Below, piece after piece: positions 20,701-28,733 of a DNA stretch of 64,000 nucleotides. The notes under the pieces were generated by a model. It worked only from the letters and a program-made list of their open reading frames with translations, was not told the origin of the DNA and made no database searches. How positions within the stretch are numbered: position 1 is the stretch's first letter; each line of letters begins with the position of its first letter. The position numbers were made by a program, and so were the translations under genes. This stretch comes from Nannocystis pusilla. Its GTDB lineage: Bacteria > Myxococcota_A > Polyangia > Nannocystales > Nannocystaceae. The stretch lies in contig NZ_JAPNKE010000002.1 in the NCBI RefSeq assembly GCF_026626665.1, positions 8,948,001 through 9,012,000 of the forward strand. The letters run 5' to 3'.

Positions 20701-21142
20701 ATGGCGGAAGGGACAGGTCGCGCGCTGCGGGCGCGGGAGGGTCCGGGCCGGCGCGGGTGAGAAAATCAGGTGGCTGAAGAGACAGGTCGTGCGGCGGGGG
20801 CGCGGGCGGGTCCGGACCGGAGGGCGGGTCGGGCCCGAAGGCAGTGACATCTGACTCTGGAGCGCTATAAGATGGCCGAAGGAGCAGGTCTGAAGGGACA
20901 GGTGACTTGCGCGTGCGGGGCGGTTCCTGGCGCGGCTCGATAGCCGCCTTGAAGGACAGGTCGTCAGGGACAGCCTCCGAGAAGAGCTCGGGCGGGGCTG
21001 CGAGCAGGGCGCGGGCCAGGAGCTCGGCGTGGGCGGCGGCGCCGTCGTGGGCGGCGGCGCGGACGAGCTCGGGGCTCGGCGCGACGAGGGCGGCGTCGAG
21101 GGCGGCGGCGACTCGCTCGAGCAGGGCGCGCGGCGGGGACAT
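17723..21142 (-). CDS. N6-adenine DNA methyltransferase (Eco57I / type IIG-like), frameshifted
   Basis: The protein starts MSPPRALLERVAAALDA at ATG 21142. After about 110 residues comes a Pro-rich tandem repeat region of 21-residue units. Frames then change at about 20265 and about 19500. The middle part contains SAM-binding motif I, ICDPAMGCGAFLLAVARR, and later the catalytic motif IV, FVGNPPFLGGS. TNTIGQGDTRSTGL and the C-terminal RHWWRFGEP ... SSMKTDLRYSISDCFNNFPFP match the target-recognition half of MmeI/Eco57I/PglX-type enzymes. No PD-(D/E)XK nuclease segment is evident, so it may be a solitary modification enzyme. Five bases separate it from the upstream DUF3817-like gene. No other restriction or BREX/DISARM gene is nearby. 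Confidence 0.75.
20392..20793 (-). repeat. 63-bp in-frame tandem repeat carrying dispersed-element half-sites
   Basis: Units beginning GAAGGGACAGGTCGCGCG (plus-strand view) start at 20392, 20455, 20518, 20581, 20644 and 20707, spacing exactly 63 bp, with a seventh divergent copy at 20776 (69 bp on). Each encodes a 21-residue block of the type RDLSLPPSS-LARAGPDPPA in the methyltransferase. The invariant core is the right half-site of the dispersed palindrome (GGGACAGGT). Single half-sites also occur on both flanks (about 20252-20275 and 20880-20960). Confidence 0.85.
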
Positions 21143-21147
21143 GGGGC

Positions 21148-21453
21148 TCAGCGCGCGGCGGCCCGCTCCTCTTCGCGGAGGCGACGCTCGAGCACGAAGG
21201 CGCCGAAGGGGATGACGCTGGCGATGAAGGCGCCGGCGATCTTCGCCAGCGGCCAGCGCGCGGCGGTCGAGGCCGACAGCAGGGCGAGGATGAAGAGCAC
21301 GAACAAGAGGCCGTGCGCCCAGCCGACGTAGCGCACCGCCTCGGGGATGCCGGCGGCGTACTTGAGCGGCATGGCGATCCCGAGCAGCACGAGGAACGAG
21401 ACGCCTTCGAGGAGGCTGACCAGGCGGAACCGACCGATCTCGGTGTTGAGCAT
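21148..21453 (-). CDS. DUF3817-like small membrane protein
   Basis: Intact, 101 residues. It begins MLNTEIGRFRLVSLLEGVS and has three predicted membrane helices (FLVLLGIAMPLKYAAG, VGWAHGLLFVLFILALL, IAGAFIASVIPFGAFVLE). The RFRLVSLLEG, AHG and PFG signatures match the DUF3817 (YdzA-like) family. It lies 5 nt upstream of the methyltransferase start and is probably co-transcribed with it, although no functional link is known. Function of the family is not established. Confidence 0.8.
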   Translation of the reverse strand: MLNTEIGRFRLVSLLEGVSFLVLLGIAMPLKYAAGIPEAVRYVGWAHGLLFVLFILALLSASTAARWPLAKIAGAFIASVIPFGAFVLERRLREEERAAAR

Positions 21454-22015
21454 CGAGCGTGAAGCTAGCGCGTCCGCGCCAGCGCGACCACCGCTCTGCC
21501 GGCTGCGACGATCCGCCGCGGATTCACCGGCAGGGCGGTCCTCGGCTCGCGGACGACGATCGGCCGCAGACTCACTTGCCGGCGACTCGTCGATCTCGCG
21601 GTGGCACGCGCTACGAGAATCCGCCCGTGGACGCGCGGGTAGGGATGGTTTTCGTGATCTCGCGGTCGCACACGCGAGAGGCCGTTCCGCTGCGGACTCA
21701 CTGGCAGGGAGGTTGCTCGAGCTCGCGGTCGCAAGCGCGGACGACGGTTCGCCGGGGGGCTCGCTGGCAGGAGCGCGGGTCATGAACTCGAGGTCTCGGG
21801 CGCGCATGCTGGCTGGCCCGTGGACTCGCTGGCAGGCGTCCCATGATCTCGAGATCTGTGGCGCGGACGACGATCCGCCCGCGGACTCCTCGCCGCGCGC
21901 GCCTGCGAGAGCTCGCGGTCGCCCACGGTTTCCGTGCGGATGGCGAGCTCGGAAGGGGCCCGGGAGCCCCGGCGCGGGCGGGCGACAGGCCGGGGCAGGT
22001 GCGCTAGGCTCGGTC
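21454..22015. repeat. Degenerate 63-bp repeat array filling an intergenic region
   Basis: Units of the form GACTC(A/G)CTGGCAGG ... CTCGCGGTCGCA recur with start points near 21575, 21638, 21701, 21764 and 21829, a period of 63-65 bp, with a further partial unit at 21526 and an eroded one to about 21930. Copies have drifted, and stops occur in most frames, so it looks non-coding. It lies between the DUF3817-like gene (minus) and FKBP (plus), so it also contains their divergent promoters. Confidence 0.7.
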
Positions 22016-22348
22016 ATGGCCGAAGAGCTGCAGATCGAAGACATCGTGGTGGGCACCGGCGAGACGGCGGAGCCGGGCAAGCAGGTCAGCGTGCATTACA
22101 CCGGCTGGCTGGTCGAGGGCGGCAAGAAGTTCGACAGCTCGCTGGACCGCGGGCGCCCGTTCAACTTCCAGCTCGGCGCCGGCGACGTGATCAAGGGCTG
22201 GGACCAGGGCGTGGTCGGCATGAAGGTCGGCGGCAAACGCCGCCTGACGATCCCGCAGCACCTCGGCTACGGCCGCCGCGGGTTCTCCGACGTGATCCCG
22301 CCGCGCGCGGATCTGCTGTTCGAGGTCGAGCTGCTGGCTGTGAAGTGA
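22016..22348 (+). CDS. FKBP-type peptidyl-prolyl cis-trans isomerase
   Basis: Intact, 110 residues, ATG 22016. It is a single-domain cytoplasmic FKBP with the full active-site pattern: VHYTGWL, KKFDSSLDRGRPFNFQLG, VIKGWDQGVVGMKVGGKR, YGRRGFSDVIPPRADLLFEVELL. The length equals that of classical FKBP12-like enzymes, and there is no signal peptide or N-terminal dimerisation domain. It catalyses proline isomerisation in protein folding. It stands alone, with the repeat array upstream and a convergent RNA methyltransferase gene downstream. Confidence 0.95.
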   Translation: MAEELQIEDIVVGTGETAEPGKQVSVHYTGWLVEGGKKFDSSLDRGRPFNFQLGAGDVIKGWDQGVVGMKVGGKRRLTIPQHLGYGRRGFSDVIPPRADLLFEVELLAVK

Positions 22349-22406
22349 CTCGAAGCGCGGTGAGCCGCGCGACCGAGGTTGCGAGCGAGGAGGCGGCGAG
22401 GCGAGC

Positions 22407-22512
22407 GCTCGCGCGACTTTGAGGTTGCGCTCGCGGAGCGACGAGGCTGACGCAGCTCGGCGAGCGCTCGCGCGACCTTGAGGTCGCGCTCGCGAGGCGG
22501 CGAGGGCTGACG
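22407..22512. repeat. 59-bp direct duplication between convergent genes
   Basis: Two copies of a sequence beginning GCTCGCGCGAC(T/C)TTGAGGT start at 22407 and 22466. Within each, the flanks GCTCGCGCGAC and GTCGCGCTCGCG are partly self-complementary, so each could fold. The second copy ends at the stop of the RlmI-like gene. Possible terminator; no U-tract. Confidence 0.55.
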
Positions 22513-23697
22513 CTACTCGGCGAGGGCGAGCACGAACTTGAGGTAGCGACCCTCGGGGAAGTGCAGCGGGGACGGGTGGTCGGGCGGCTCGTGGCGCACC
22601 TCGAGCAGCCGCAGCGGGCGCCGGGCCTGCCGCGCCGACTCGCTGAGAATTTTAAAAACATGTCCATCGGGACATGGCTCGAACAGCTTGGCGGCGGCGA
22701 GCAGGCCGCCGGGACGGACCTGGCGCAGGGCGCTGGCGTTGAGCCTCGCGTATGCGGCCTCGGCGGCGCGCACGGACTTGTGGTTCGGCGCGAACGAGGG
22801 CGGGTCGACGACGACGAGGTCGTAGGTCGTGCCGGCGGTGTCCTCGAGAAAGGCGAAGGCGTCGGCGGCGACGAAGCCGTGCGCGGCCGGGTCGAGGTCG
22901 TTGAGGGCGAAGTTGTCGCGCGCGGCGTCGACGGCGTTGCGCGCGAGGTCGACGCTGGTGACCCGCGGGGCCCCGCCGAGCGCGGCGGCCAGCGAGAAGC
23001 CGCCGGTGTACGAGAACAGGTTGAGCGTCTGGCGGCCGCGCGCGACCTGGCGGATGAGGCGCCGGTTCTCGCGCTGGTCGAGGAACATGCCGGTCTTCTG
23101 GCCGCGCCGGACGTCGACGTGCATGCGCATGCCGTGCTCGCAGATCTCGACGCGCTCCGGCGGGGCTTCGCCGGCGAGCACGCGCGGGCGCTGGGCCCCG
23201 GGCACGTCGTCGCCGCCGCGCTGGCCGCTCAGGCCCTTGAACCACAGCGAGCGCGGGCGGACGACGTCGACGATCGCCTCGGTGAGGTCGCCGAGGTGCG
23301 GCAGCCAGGCCGGGGTGTCGAGCTTGAGCACGGCGCAGCCGGCGTAGAGGTCGACGACGACGCCCGGCAGGCGGTCGCCCTCGCCGTGCAGGACGCGGAA
23401 GGCGTCGGTGGCGGCGAGGTCGAGGGTGGTCTGGCGCAGGCGCCAGGCGGCCTCGATGCGCCGGCGCCACAACGCGGGCCCGGGCTGCTCGTCCTTGCGG
23501 GTGCCGACGACGCGCAGGGCGATCGGCGAGTCGGCGTCGAACAGGGCGTGACCGATCGGTCGCCGACCCTGACCGAGCAAGGTGACGAAGTCCCCGGTGC
23601 GGGCGCCGACGACCTCGGGGACGGCGTCGACGTACAGCCACGGGTGGCCGGCTGCGACGTGGCGGGTGAGGCGGTCAGGGACGAGGACGGCGGGCAC
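22513..23697 (-). CDS. RlmI/RlmK-like class I SAM-dependent rRNA methyltransferase
   Basis: Intact, 394 residues. The N-terminal PUA domain (LVPDRLTRHVAAGHPWLYVDAV) is followed by an EEHEE-like linker, GQKTGMFLDQRENR, and a Rossmann methyltransferase domain: NLFSYTGGFSLAAALGGA (motif I), VTSVDLARNA (motif II) and DLVVVDPPSFAPNHK (motif IV). The family methylates cytosine C5 in 23S rRNA. The segment usually reading ASCSxHV is KLFEPCPDGHVFKIL here; it is encoded by a copy of the dispersed element (22659-22676). That copy is thus tolerated just after the active-site domain. Confidence 0.85.
   Translation of the reverse strand: MPAVLVPDRLTRHVAAGHPWLYVDAVPEVVGARTGDFVTLLGQGRRPIGHALFDADSPIALRVVGTRKDEQPGPALWRRRIEAAWRLRQTTLDLAATDAFRVLHGEGDRLPGVVVDLYAGCAVLKLDTPAWLPHLGDLTEAIVDVVRPRSLWFKGLSGQRGGDDVPGAQRPRVLAGEAPPERVEICEHGMRMHVDVRRGQKTGMFLDQRENRRLIRQVARGRQTLNLFSYTGGFSLAAALGGAPRVTSVDLARNAVDAARDNFALNDLDPAAHGFVAADAFAFLEDTAGTTYDLVVVDPPSFAPNHKSVRAAEAAYARLNASALRQVRPGGLLAAAKLFEPCPDGHVFKILSESARQARRPLRLLEVRHEPPDHPSPLHFPEGRYLKFVLALAE
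22659..22676. repeat. Dispersed palindromic element inside RNA methyltransferase gene
   Basis: CATGTCC-ATCG-GGACATG, perfect 7-bp arms with a 4-nt loop. On the coding strand it is read TGT-CCC-GAT-GGA-CAT-GTT (Cys-Pro-Asp-Gly-His-Val). Confidence 0.8.
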
Positions 23698-23970
23698 GCG
23701 AGGCGGAGTCTACGCGATCTCGCGCGCAGGGGATTCGGACTCGCGGAGGCGCGAGCGACTGCGACGTGAGCAGAGCGGCGCTGGGGTCGGGGGCCGGCGC
23801 GGAGCGCTCCGGGGCGGCTCGCGCCGGGACCTGCTGCTCAACGCAGGGGAGACATGCACCGAAGGGCGGGCATTTCGTGGCTGGCCGCAGGTCGACTGCG
23901 GCCGCGCGGGTCGTTAGGGCATGGCCCGACGAACATGCCCTTGCGGGCATGTCTTTCAGAACATGCCCGA
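23698..23970. repeat. Intergenic region with several dispersed palindromic elements
   Basis: A perfect CATGCCC-subtype copy lies at 23933-23952 (ACATGCCC-TTGC-GGGCATGT, 8-bp arms). Partial copies occur at 23961-23977 (ACATGCCC-GATC-AGGCA), about 23917-23930 (GGGCATGGCCCGAC) and 23851-23874 (GACATGCACC-GAAG-GGCGGGCATT). The region follows the fabV stop and precedes the RNA methyltransferase start, both on the minus strand. No coding sequence is evident. Confidence 0.75.
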
Positions 23971-25242
23971 TCAGGCAGCCGGCTCGGCGCGGCAGACCTC
24001 GTCGGTGTCGAACTCGGCGCCGTAGTCGACGCCGGGGATCGAGAAGCCGCGGGTGCGGGCGTACTCGTCCATGAAGCTCTGGTAGAGCTCGGGGTCGAAC
24101 GGGTCGCCGGGCTTGCCGGCGAAGAAGCGCCGCGAGAGCTCGGCCTGGACGGACTCGTCGAGCTCGACGTCGTCGAGGCGGACCAGGCCCTCGGCGTCGA
24201 CCACGGGCTCGCCGCCGGCGGGCAGCTTGTCGCGGAACAGGCGGAGCATGGAGGCGAGCGGGTCCTCGAAGCGGTCGCCGAGGACGTCGCGGACGAGGGC
24301 CATGTAATAGGGGACGCCGGGGATCCCGCCGGACGCCTCGGTGACGACCGCGGGGCCCTCGACGGCCACGGCGCGGCCGTTCACGCGCGCGCGCAGGACC
24401 GCGTCGATCGCCCGGGTGTAGAACTCGAGGTCGGCCTTGGCGAGGCCGATCAGGCCGTTGCGGTAGACGGCGGCGTTGAGCGGGTTGCCGCGGTACGAGA
24501 TGGTCGCCAGCGTGAAGCCGGGCGCCAGCAGGTCCTGCTGCAGCAGCGCCTCGATCCACTGCTCGACGATCCGCCCGCCCATGACGAACTGGGTGTTCAC
24601 CGCCTCCTCGGGGCTGCCCGGCGGCAGCTCGAGCTCGACCAGCTTCGGCGCGTCCTCGGGCGTCTCGCCGCGGCCGCTGAAGGTGCGCACGGTGGCCGGC
24701 TTGCCGAGCGGCTTGAGGGCGCTCTGGACCGGCTTGCCGGTGCGCGGGTCGGTCGCCCGCGGGGCCGCGAGCGCCCACACCAGGCCGTGCAGCTTGCCGC
24801 CGAAGTGCGCGCGGATCTCCTGGATCGCGGCCGCCAGCACGGCCGGGTCGAACGCGTCGCCGAGCACCGTGCGGTGCGTCGTGCCGCGCGCCCGCAGGCG
24901 CCGCTCAATCGCCAGAGTGCGGTGGAACCCGGGCGAGCCGATCTTGCGCAGCTTGTTGGAGCTCTCGGGCTGCGGCGCCGGGTCGTAGGAGACGTTCAGC
25001 GTATGTGCTCCGAGACATGTCCCCAAGACCACACGCGCGGCGCTGCCGAAGCCGCCCGAGCCGCCGACCACCAACCAGGCGCCCGGCTCGCCGCCCGCGC
25101 GCGACAGGCCGCTGGCGGCGGCGCGGTCGACCAGCGCCTCGGCCGAGCGCTGGACGCCGACCGGGTGGAAGTTGCCGGGGTGGATGACGTGGCCGAGCGA
25201 GGGCACGAAGCGGAACTGGAACTTCGGGACAGCGAGGCGCAT
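23971..25242 (-). CDS. fabV: FabV-type trans-2-enoyl-CoA/ACP reductase
   Basis: Intact, 423 residues from ATG 25242. Motifs: an N-terminal IHPGNFHPVG region, the NADH-binding VVGGSGGFGSAARV, and the FabV/TER active site Y-x8-K in SYRGNPLNAAVYRNGLIGLAK, preceded by TLATISY. The length (about 400-425) matches the FabV family, which reduces 2-enoyl thioesters in fatty-acid synthesis. The segment after the nucleotide-binding glycine loop (VLGTCLGAHTLNV) is partly encoded by a degenerate dispersed element at about 25001-25033. It is cytoplasmic. Located upstream of the RlmI-like gene on the same strand but separated by 270 bases, so probably not one operon. Confidence 0.88.
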   Translation of the reverse strand: MRLAVPKFQFRFVPSLGHVIHPGNFHPVGVQRSAEALVDRAAASGLSRAGGEPGAWLVVGGSGGFGSAARVVLGTCLGAHTLNVSYDPAPQPESSNKLRKIGSPGFHRTLAIERRLRARGTTHRTVLGDAFDPAVLAAAIQEIRAHFGGKLHGLVWALAAPRATDPRTGKPVQSALKPLGKPATVRTFSGRGETPEDAPKLVELELPPGSPEEAVNTQFVMGGRIVEQWIEALLQQDLLAPGFTLATISYRGNPLNAAVYRNGLIGLAKADLEFYTRAIDAVLRARVNGRAVAVEGPAVVTEASGGIPGVPYYMALVRDVLGDRFEDPLASMLRLFRDKLPAGGEPVVDAEGLVRLDDVELDESVQAELSRRFFAGKPGDPFDPELYQSFMDEYARTRGFSIPGVDYGAEFDTDEVCRAEPAA

Positions 25243-25495
25243 GACGGGGCGCCTTCTACCACGCCCGCGCCGCCGCCGGGGAGCGCCGGGCGACGGCGCG
25301 CATCCGCAGGCGCGACCGGGCCTGCGCGGGCGCGCCGGCGTTCGCACGCGCGTGCGGACGGCCGTGCTGCGGGCGCGGACGGCGCAAAGCGGCCGATCGG
25401 CGCAGGTTCAGGCGGGCCGCGGAGCAGTGTGAGACGCGTCGGAGGAGGGCGGAGCGTGACGGGGATCCGCGGTGGTCGAGCGGAGGTCTCGAGTC

Positions 25496-25798
25496 ATGCT
25501 GCAGGTCATGGCCAACATCAGCATCCGCCGCTCGAACGCCCTGGGGAAGGCGATGGCGCGGCAGAAGACGGAGTCCCTGGCCCTCAGCATGGAGGCGAAG
25601 CTGGGGATCCGCTGGCACTGGAGGGGCGATCAATTGAACTTCGACACGCCGCGCGGCGCGGCGCGCGGGACCTCGGGGACGGTCAGCGTCGACGACACCA
25701 GCGTGCGCGTGGAGATCGACCTGCCGCTGGTGCTGCGCGGGTTCCGGGGCGCGGTCGAGGGCAAGATCCAGGACGAGCTCGACCGCCTGCTGCGATAG
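25496..25798 (+). CDS. Putative polyhydroxyalkanoic acid system protein
   Basis: Intact, 100 residues from ATG 25496, chosen because GGAGG lies 9 nt upstream; a second ATG at 25508 gives MANISIRRSN. The pattern MANISIRRSNALGKAMARQK ... LGIRWHWRGDQLNFDTPRGAARGTSGTVSV ... KIQDELDRLL matches the short family annotated as polyhydroxyalkanoic acid granule-region protein. No membrane segment. The family's biochemical role is not established. It is convergent with ligD. Confidence 0.75.
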   Translation: MLQVMANISIRRSNALGKAMARQKTESLALSMEAKLGIRWHWRGDQLNFDTPRGAARGTSGTVSVDDTSVRVEIDLPLVLRGFRGAVEGKIQDELDRLLR

Positions 25799-25813
25799 CG
25801 CGGTGGACAATAG

Positions 25814-25834
25814 ACAATGTTCTTCGGGACAGGT
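25814..25834. repeat. Dispersed palindromic element between convergent genes
   Basis: ACAATGTTC-TTCG-GGACAGGT, core stem TGTTC/GGACA with one mismatch and a UUCG-type loop. It lies 16 nt after the PHA-system stop and 18 nt before the ligD stop on the other strand. Confidence 0.7.
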
Positions 25835-25851
25835 CCCGGAGTTTTTTGCGC

Positions 25852-28733
25852 TCAAAGCTCGGCGGCGACCGCCTTCAGACGGGCGGCGGTGAGGGCCTGG
25901 CGCACGCGCGCCGCTCGCGCCAGGGATCGCTGCGCAGCTTGGCGAGGCGGGCGACGGTGCTCTCGAGGTCGTAGGCCTGGGGCGTGGTCAGGCCGGCCAG
26001 CTCGTCCCAGCGCAGCGGGACGGACACCGAGGCGCCGGGGCGAGCGCGCGGCGAGTAGGCGGCCACGCTGGTGGCCTTGCGGTCGTTGCGGAGGTAATCG
26101 ACGTAGATCTTGCCGCGGCGCTTGTGCTTGGCCGCGACGTCGACGAAGTGCTCGGGGTCGGCCGCGCTGAACTCGCGGGCGATCCCGCGGGCGAACGCCT
26201 TGACCTCGGCCCAGCTCTGGCGACCCGCGGTCATCGGGACGACCACGTGCAGCCCCTTGCCGCCGGTAGTCTTTAAAGCTGTCGAGGTCGAGCTGGGCCA
26301 GGCGCTCGCGCATGGCCACGGCTGCTCCTTGACCATGTCCCACGGGACATCCTCGGCCGGGTCGAGGTCGAGGACCATGCGGTCGGGGGCGTCGGGGTCG
26401 GCGACCTTGGCGCCCCAGGCGTGCAGCTCGAGCGCGCCGATCTGCGCCAGGCCGATCAGGCCGCGAGCGTCGCGGACGTAGACGTAGGCCGGCTCGTCGT
26501 CGTCGTCGAGGTCGATCGCCTGGATGCCGGCGGGCAGGTCGTGCTTCATGTGGCGCTGGAAGAAGCACGGCTTGCCGATGCCGTCGGGGCAGCGCACCAG
26601 GCTGAGCGGACGATCGGCGACCTGCGGGAGGATCCACTCGGCGATCTTTTCATAATACTCGGCGAGGTCGCGCTTGGTGATGCCGTCGTCCGGCCACAGC
26701 AGGCGCTTCGGGTTCGACAGCGGGACGCCGAGGACCTCGAGGCCGCCGGTGCTGTCGGGGGCCCGTGCGGGGGCCTCGCGGAGGACCTGCTTCGGCCGCT
26801 TGTCCTCGCGCACGCCCTCGTAGACGGCGTGGCGGATGCGGTCGTCGCGGGTCCACTCGCCGAAGCGGACCTCGACCACGACCTCGGGGCGGACGAAGTG
26901 AACGTCGCCGAGGCCGGTGGGCAGACGGGCCGCGAACGGCGAGTGCGAGGTCTCCCTGGTTGCGAGCAATTTCTTGAGGCGCTCCGCCTCGGCGAAGTCG
27001 AAGCCGGTGCCGACCTTGCCGGCGTATTGCAGCTTGCCGTCGTCGTCGAACACGCCGACCAGCAGGGCGCCGAGGGCCCGCGGGCCGCTGCGCGCGGTCG
27101 CGTAGCCGCCGACGACGACCTCCTGGCGGCGGCCGCACTTGATCTTCAACCAGTCGCGGGTGCGGCCGCTCTTGTAGGGGGCGTCGGCGCGCTTGGCGAT
27201 GATGCCCTCGAGGCCGAGGGAGCAGGCGCGCGAGCAGCTCTTCGCCGCCGCCGACGATGTGCTCGGACAGGCGCACGCGCCCGGGGGCGTCCTCGGAGGA
27301 GCAGCTCGGCGAGCAGCTCTTTGCGCCCCAGCAGCGGCAGGGCGCGCAGGTCGTGGCCGTCGAGCCACAGCAGGTCGAACGCGTAGAACACGAGCTCGTC
27401 GGGGCGCTCGGCCGCCAGCGCGGCCTGCAGCGGGCCGAAGTGGGTCAGGCCGTCCTCGTCGACGTGGACCAGCTCGCCGTCGACGAGGGCCTGGTGGTCG
27501 CCGAAGCGCTGCTGCAATGATTTGGCGAGCGGGCCGAGCCGCTCGGTCCAGTCCTGCTCGCCGCGGGTGATCAGGCGAATGTCGTCACCTTCGAGGCGCG
27601 CGAGCAGGCGGTAACCGTCGAACTTGATCTCGTGGCACCATTCGTCGCCGGCCGGGACCTTTTCGACGAGGGTGGCCAGCTGCGGGGCGACGCGCGCGGG
27701 GAGCGGGCGCTCGGGTGATTTCTTGCCGGAGGTGGGGCGCTTCTTGGCGGACTTCTTCTTGGCCGCGCGCGGGCGCTTGGTGGTCTTCTTGGCCGCGGTC
27801 TTCTTGCTCGCCGTTTTCTTGCTGGTCTTCTTCGTCGTCGACAGGCGCGCGGGTTCGTCGGTCTTCTTCTTGGCCGACTTCTTCTTGGTCGCCTTTTTGG
27901 CCGTGGTCAGGCGCGCGGGTTCGTCGGACTTCTTCTTGGCCGACTTCTTCTTGGTGGTCTTCTTCGCGGTCGGCAGGCGCGCAAGTTCGTCGGATTTTTC
28001 GCGGCCGACTTCTTCTTGGTCGCGGGCTTCCTGGCGACCGCCTTGACCGCAGCGTTGGCGGCGTCGCGCTTGGCCGGCTTGTTGCCGCCGACGCCTCGCG
28101 TCGACTTGTTGCTCGGCTTGTCCGCGGCCTTCTTGTTGGTGGTCTTGCGCGGCTTTTCTTGGCCGGCTCGCCGGCGGCGATCTCCTCGACCGTGCGGCCG
28201 CTGACGACGCTCTCGGGTCGGTCGCGCACGAGGGCCTCGCCGTCGTCGCTGGCCTCCTCGTCGTCCTCCTTGATCAGCAGCCAGTTGTCGTGGTCGTCGT
28301 CGCGGCGGCCGTGCATGCGCACGAGGGTGTAGGCGCCCTGCAGCTTGTGGCCGTCGAAGCGGAACTTGAGCTTGCCGGCGCGGTAGTCGGCGCGGGCGTC
28401 GCCTTCGGGGTACCAGCGGCCGCGATCCCACAGGACCACGGAGCCGCCGCCGTACTCGCCCTGCGGGATGGTGCCCTCGAACTCGCCGTACTCGAGCGGG
28501 TGGTCCTCGACGTGGACCGCGAGCCGCTTGTCGTGCGGGTCGAGGCTCGGCCCCTTGGGACAGGCCCAGCTCTTGAGCACGCCGTCGAGCTCGAGCCGGA
28601 TGTCGTAGTGCAGGCGCCGCGCGGCGTGCTTGTGGATGATGAACTCGCCCTGCGAGCGGCGCTTCGGCGACTTCCCGCGCGGCTCCGACGTGACGGTGAA
28701 GTCGCGCTTCCGATGGTAGCGCGCGAGCGACAT
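25852..28733 (-). CDS. ligD: Multifunctional NHEJ DNA ligase LigD (phosphoesterase-ligase-polymerase), many frameshifts
   Basis: Domain order is phosphoesterase (FIIHKHAARRLHYDIRLEL, PLEYGEFEGTIPQGEYGGGS), a Lys-rich linker with 22-residue repeats, ATP-dependent ligase (WCHEIKFDGYRLLARL with the lysyl-AMP KxDG motif; LEGIIAKRADAPYKSGRTRDW) and archaeo-eukaryotic primase-type polymerase (RMVLDLDPAEDVPW, TTGGKGLHVVVPM, ending RLKAVAAEL). About seven one-base shifts are needed, near 28165, 27990, 27285, 27230, 26325, 26275 and 25905. All main motifs survive, which favours sequence error over decay. The start (28733) overlaps the Ku stop by one base. It joins double-strand breaks with Ku. Confidence 0.85.
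26335..26350. repeat. Dispersed palindromic element inside ligD
   Basis: ATGTCC-CACG-GGACAT, perfect 6-bp arms. On the coding strand it is read GAT-GTC-CCG-TGG-GAC-ATG (Asp-Val-Pro-Trp-Asp-Met), next to a catalytic Asp pair of the polymerase domain. Confidence 0.6.
27843..28010 (-). repeat. 66-bp tandem repeat encoding the Lys-rich linker of LigD
   Basis: The marker AGGCGCGC(G/A)(G/A)GTTCGTCGG (plus-strand view) recurs at 27843, 27909 and 27975, a period of 66 bp or 22 codons. The encoded units read KKKSAKKKSDEPARL-type, alternating lysine runs with Asp-Glu-Pro-Ala-Arg. They probably form a flexible, DNA-binding, histone-H1-like tether between the phosphoesterase and ligase domains. Confidence 0.75.

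Noticed and set aside
20392..20793. CRISPR array in the region of regular 63-bp repeats
   Set aside because: Units are contiguous and near-identical throughout, with no unique spacers, lie within a coding frame, and no cas gene is present.
17723..21142. BREX (PglX) or DISARM defence locus around the methyltransferase
   Set aside because: The methyltransferase resembles these enzymes only in the shared catalytic core. Neighbouring genes are a DUF3817-like membrane protein, FKBP and a phosphoesterase; no pglZ, brxC, drmA/B or nuclease gene is present.
21526..21935. CRISPR array or coding gene in the intergenic 63-bp array
   Set aside because: There is no spacer/repeat alternation, units have drifted along their whole length, and stops interrupt most frames; the one long plus-strand frame is a low-complexity read-through into FKBP.
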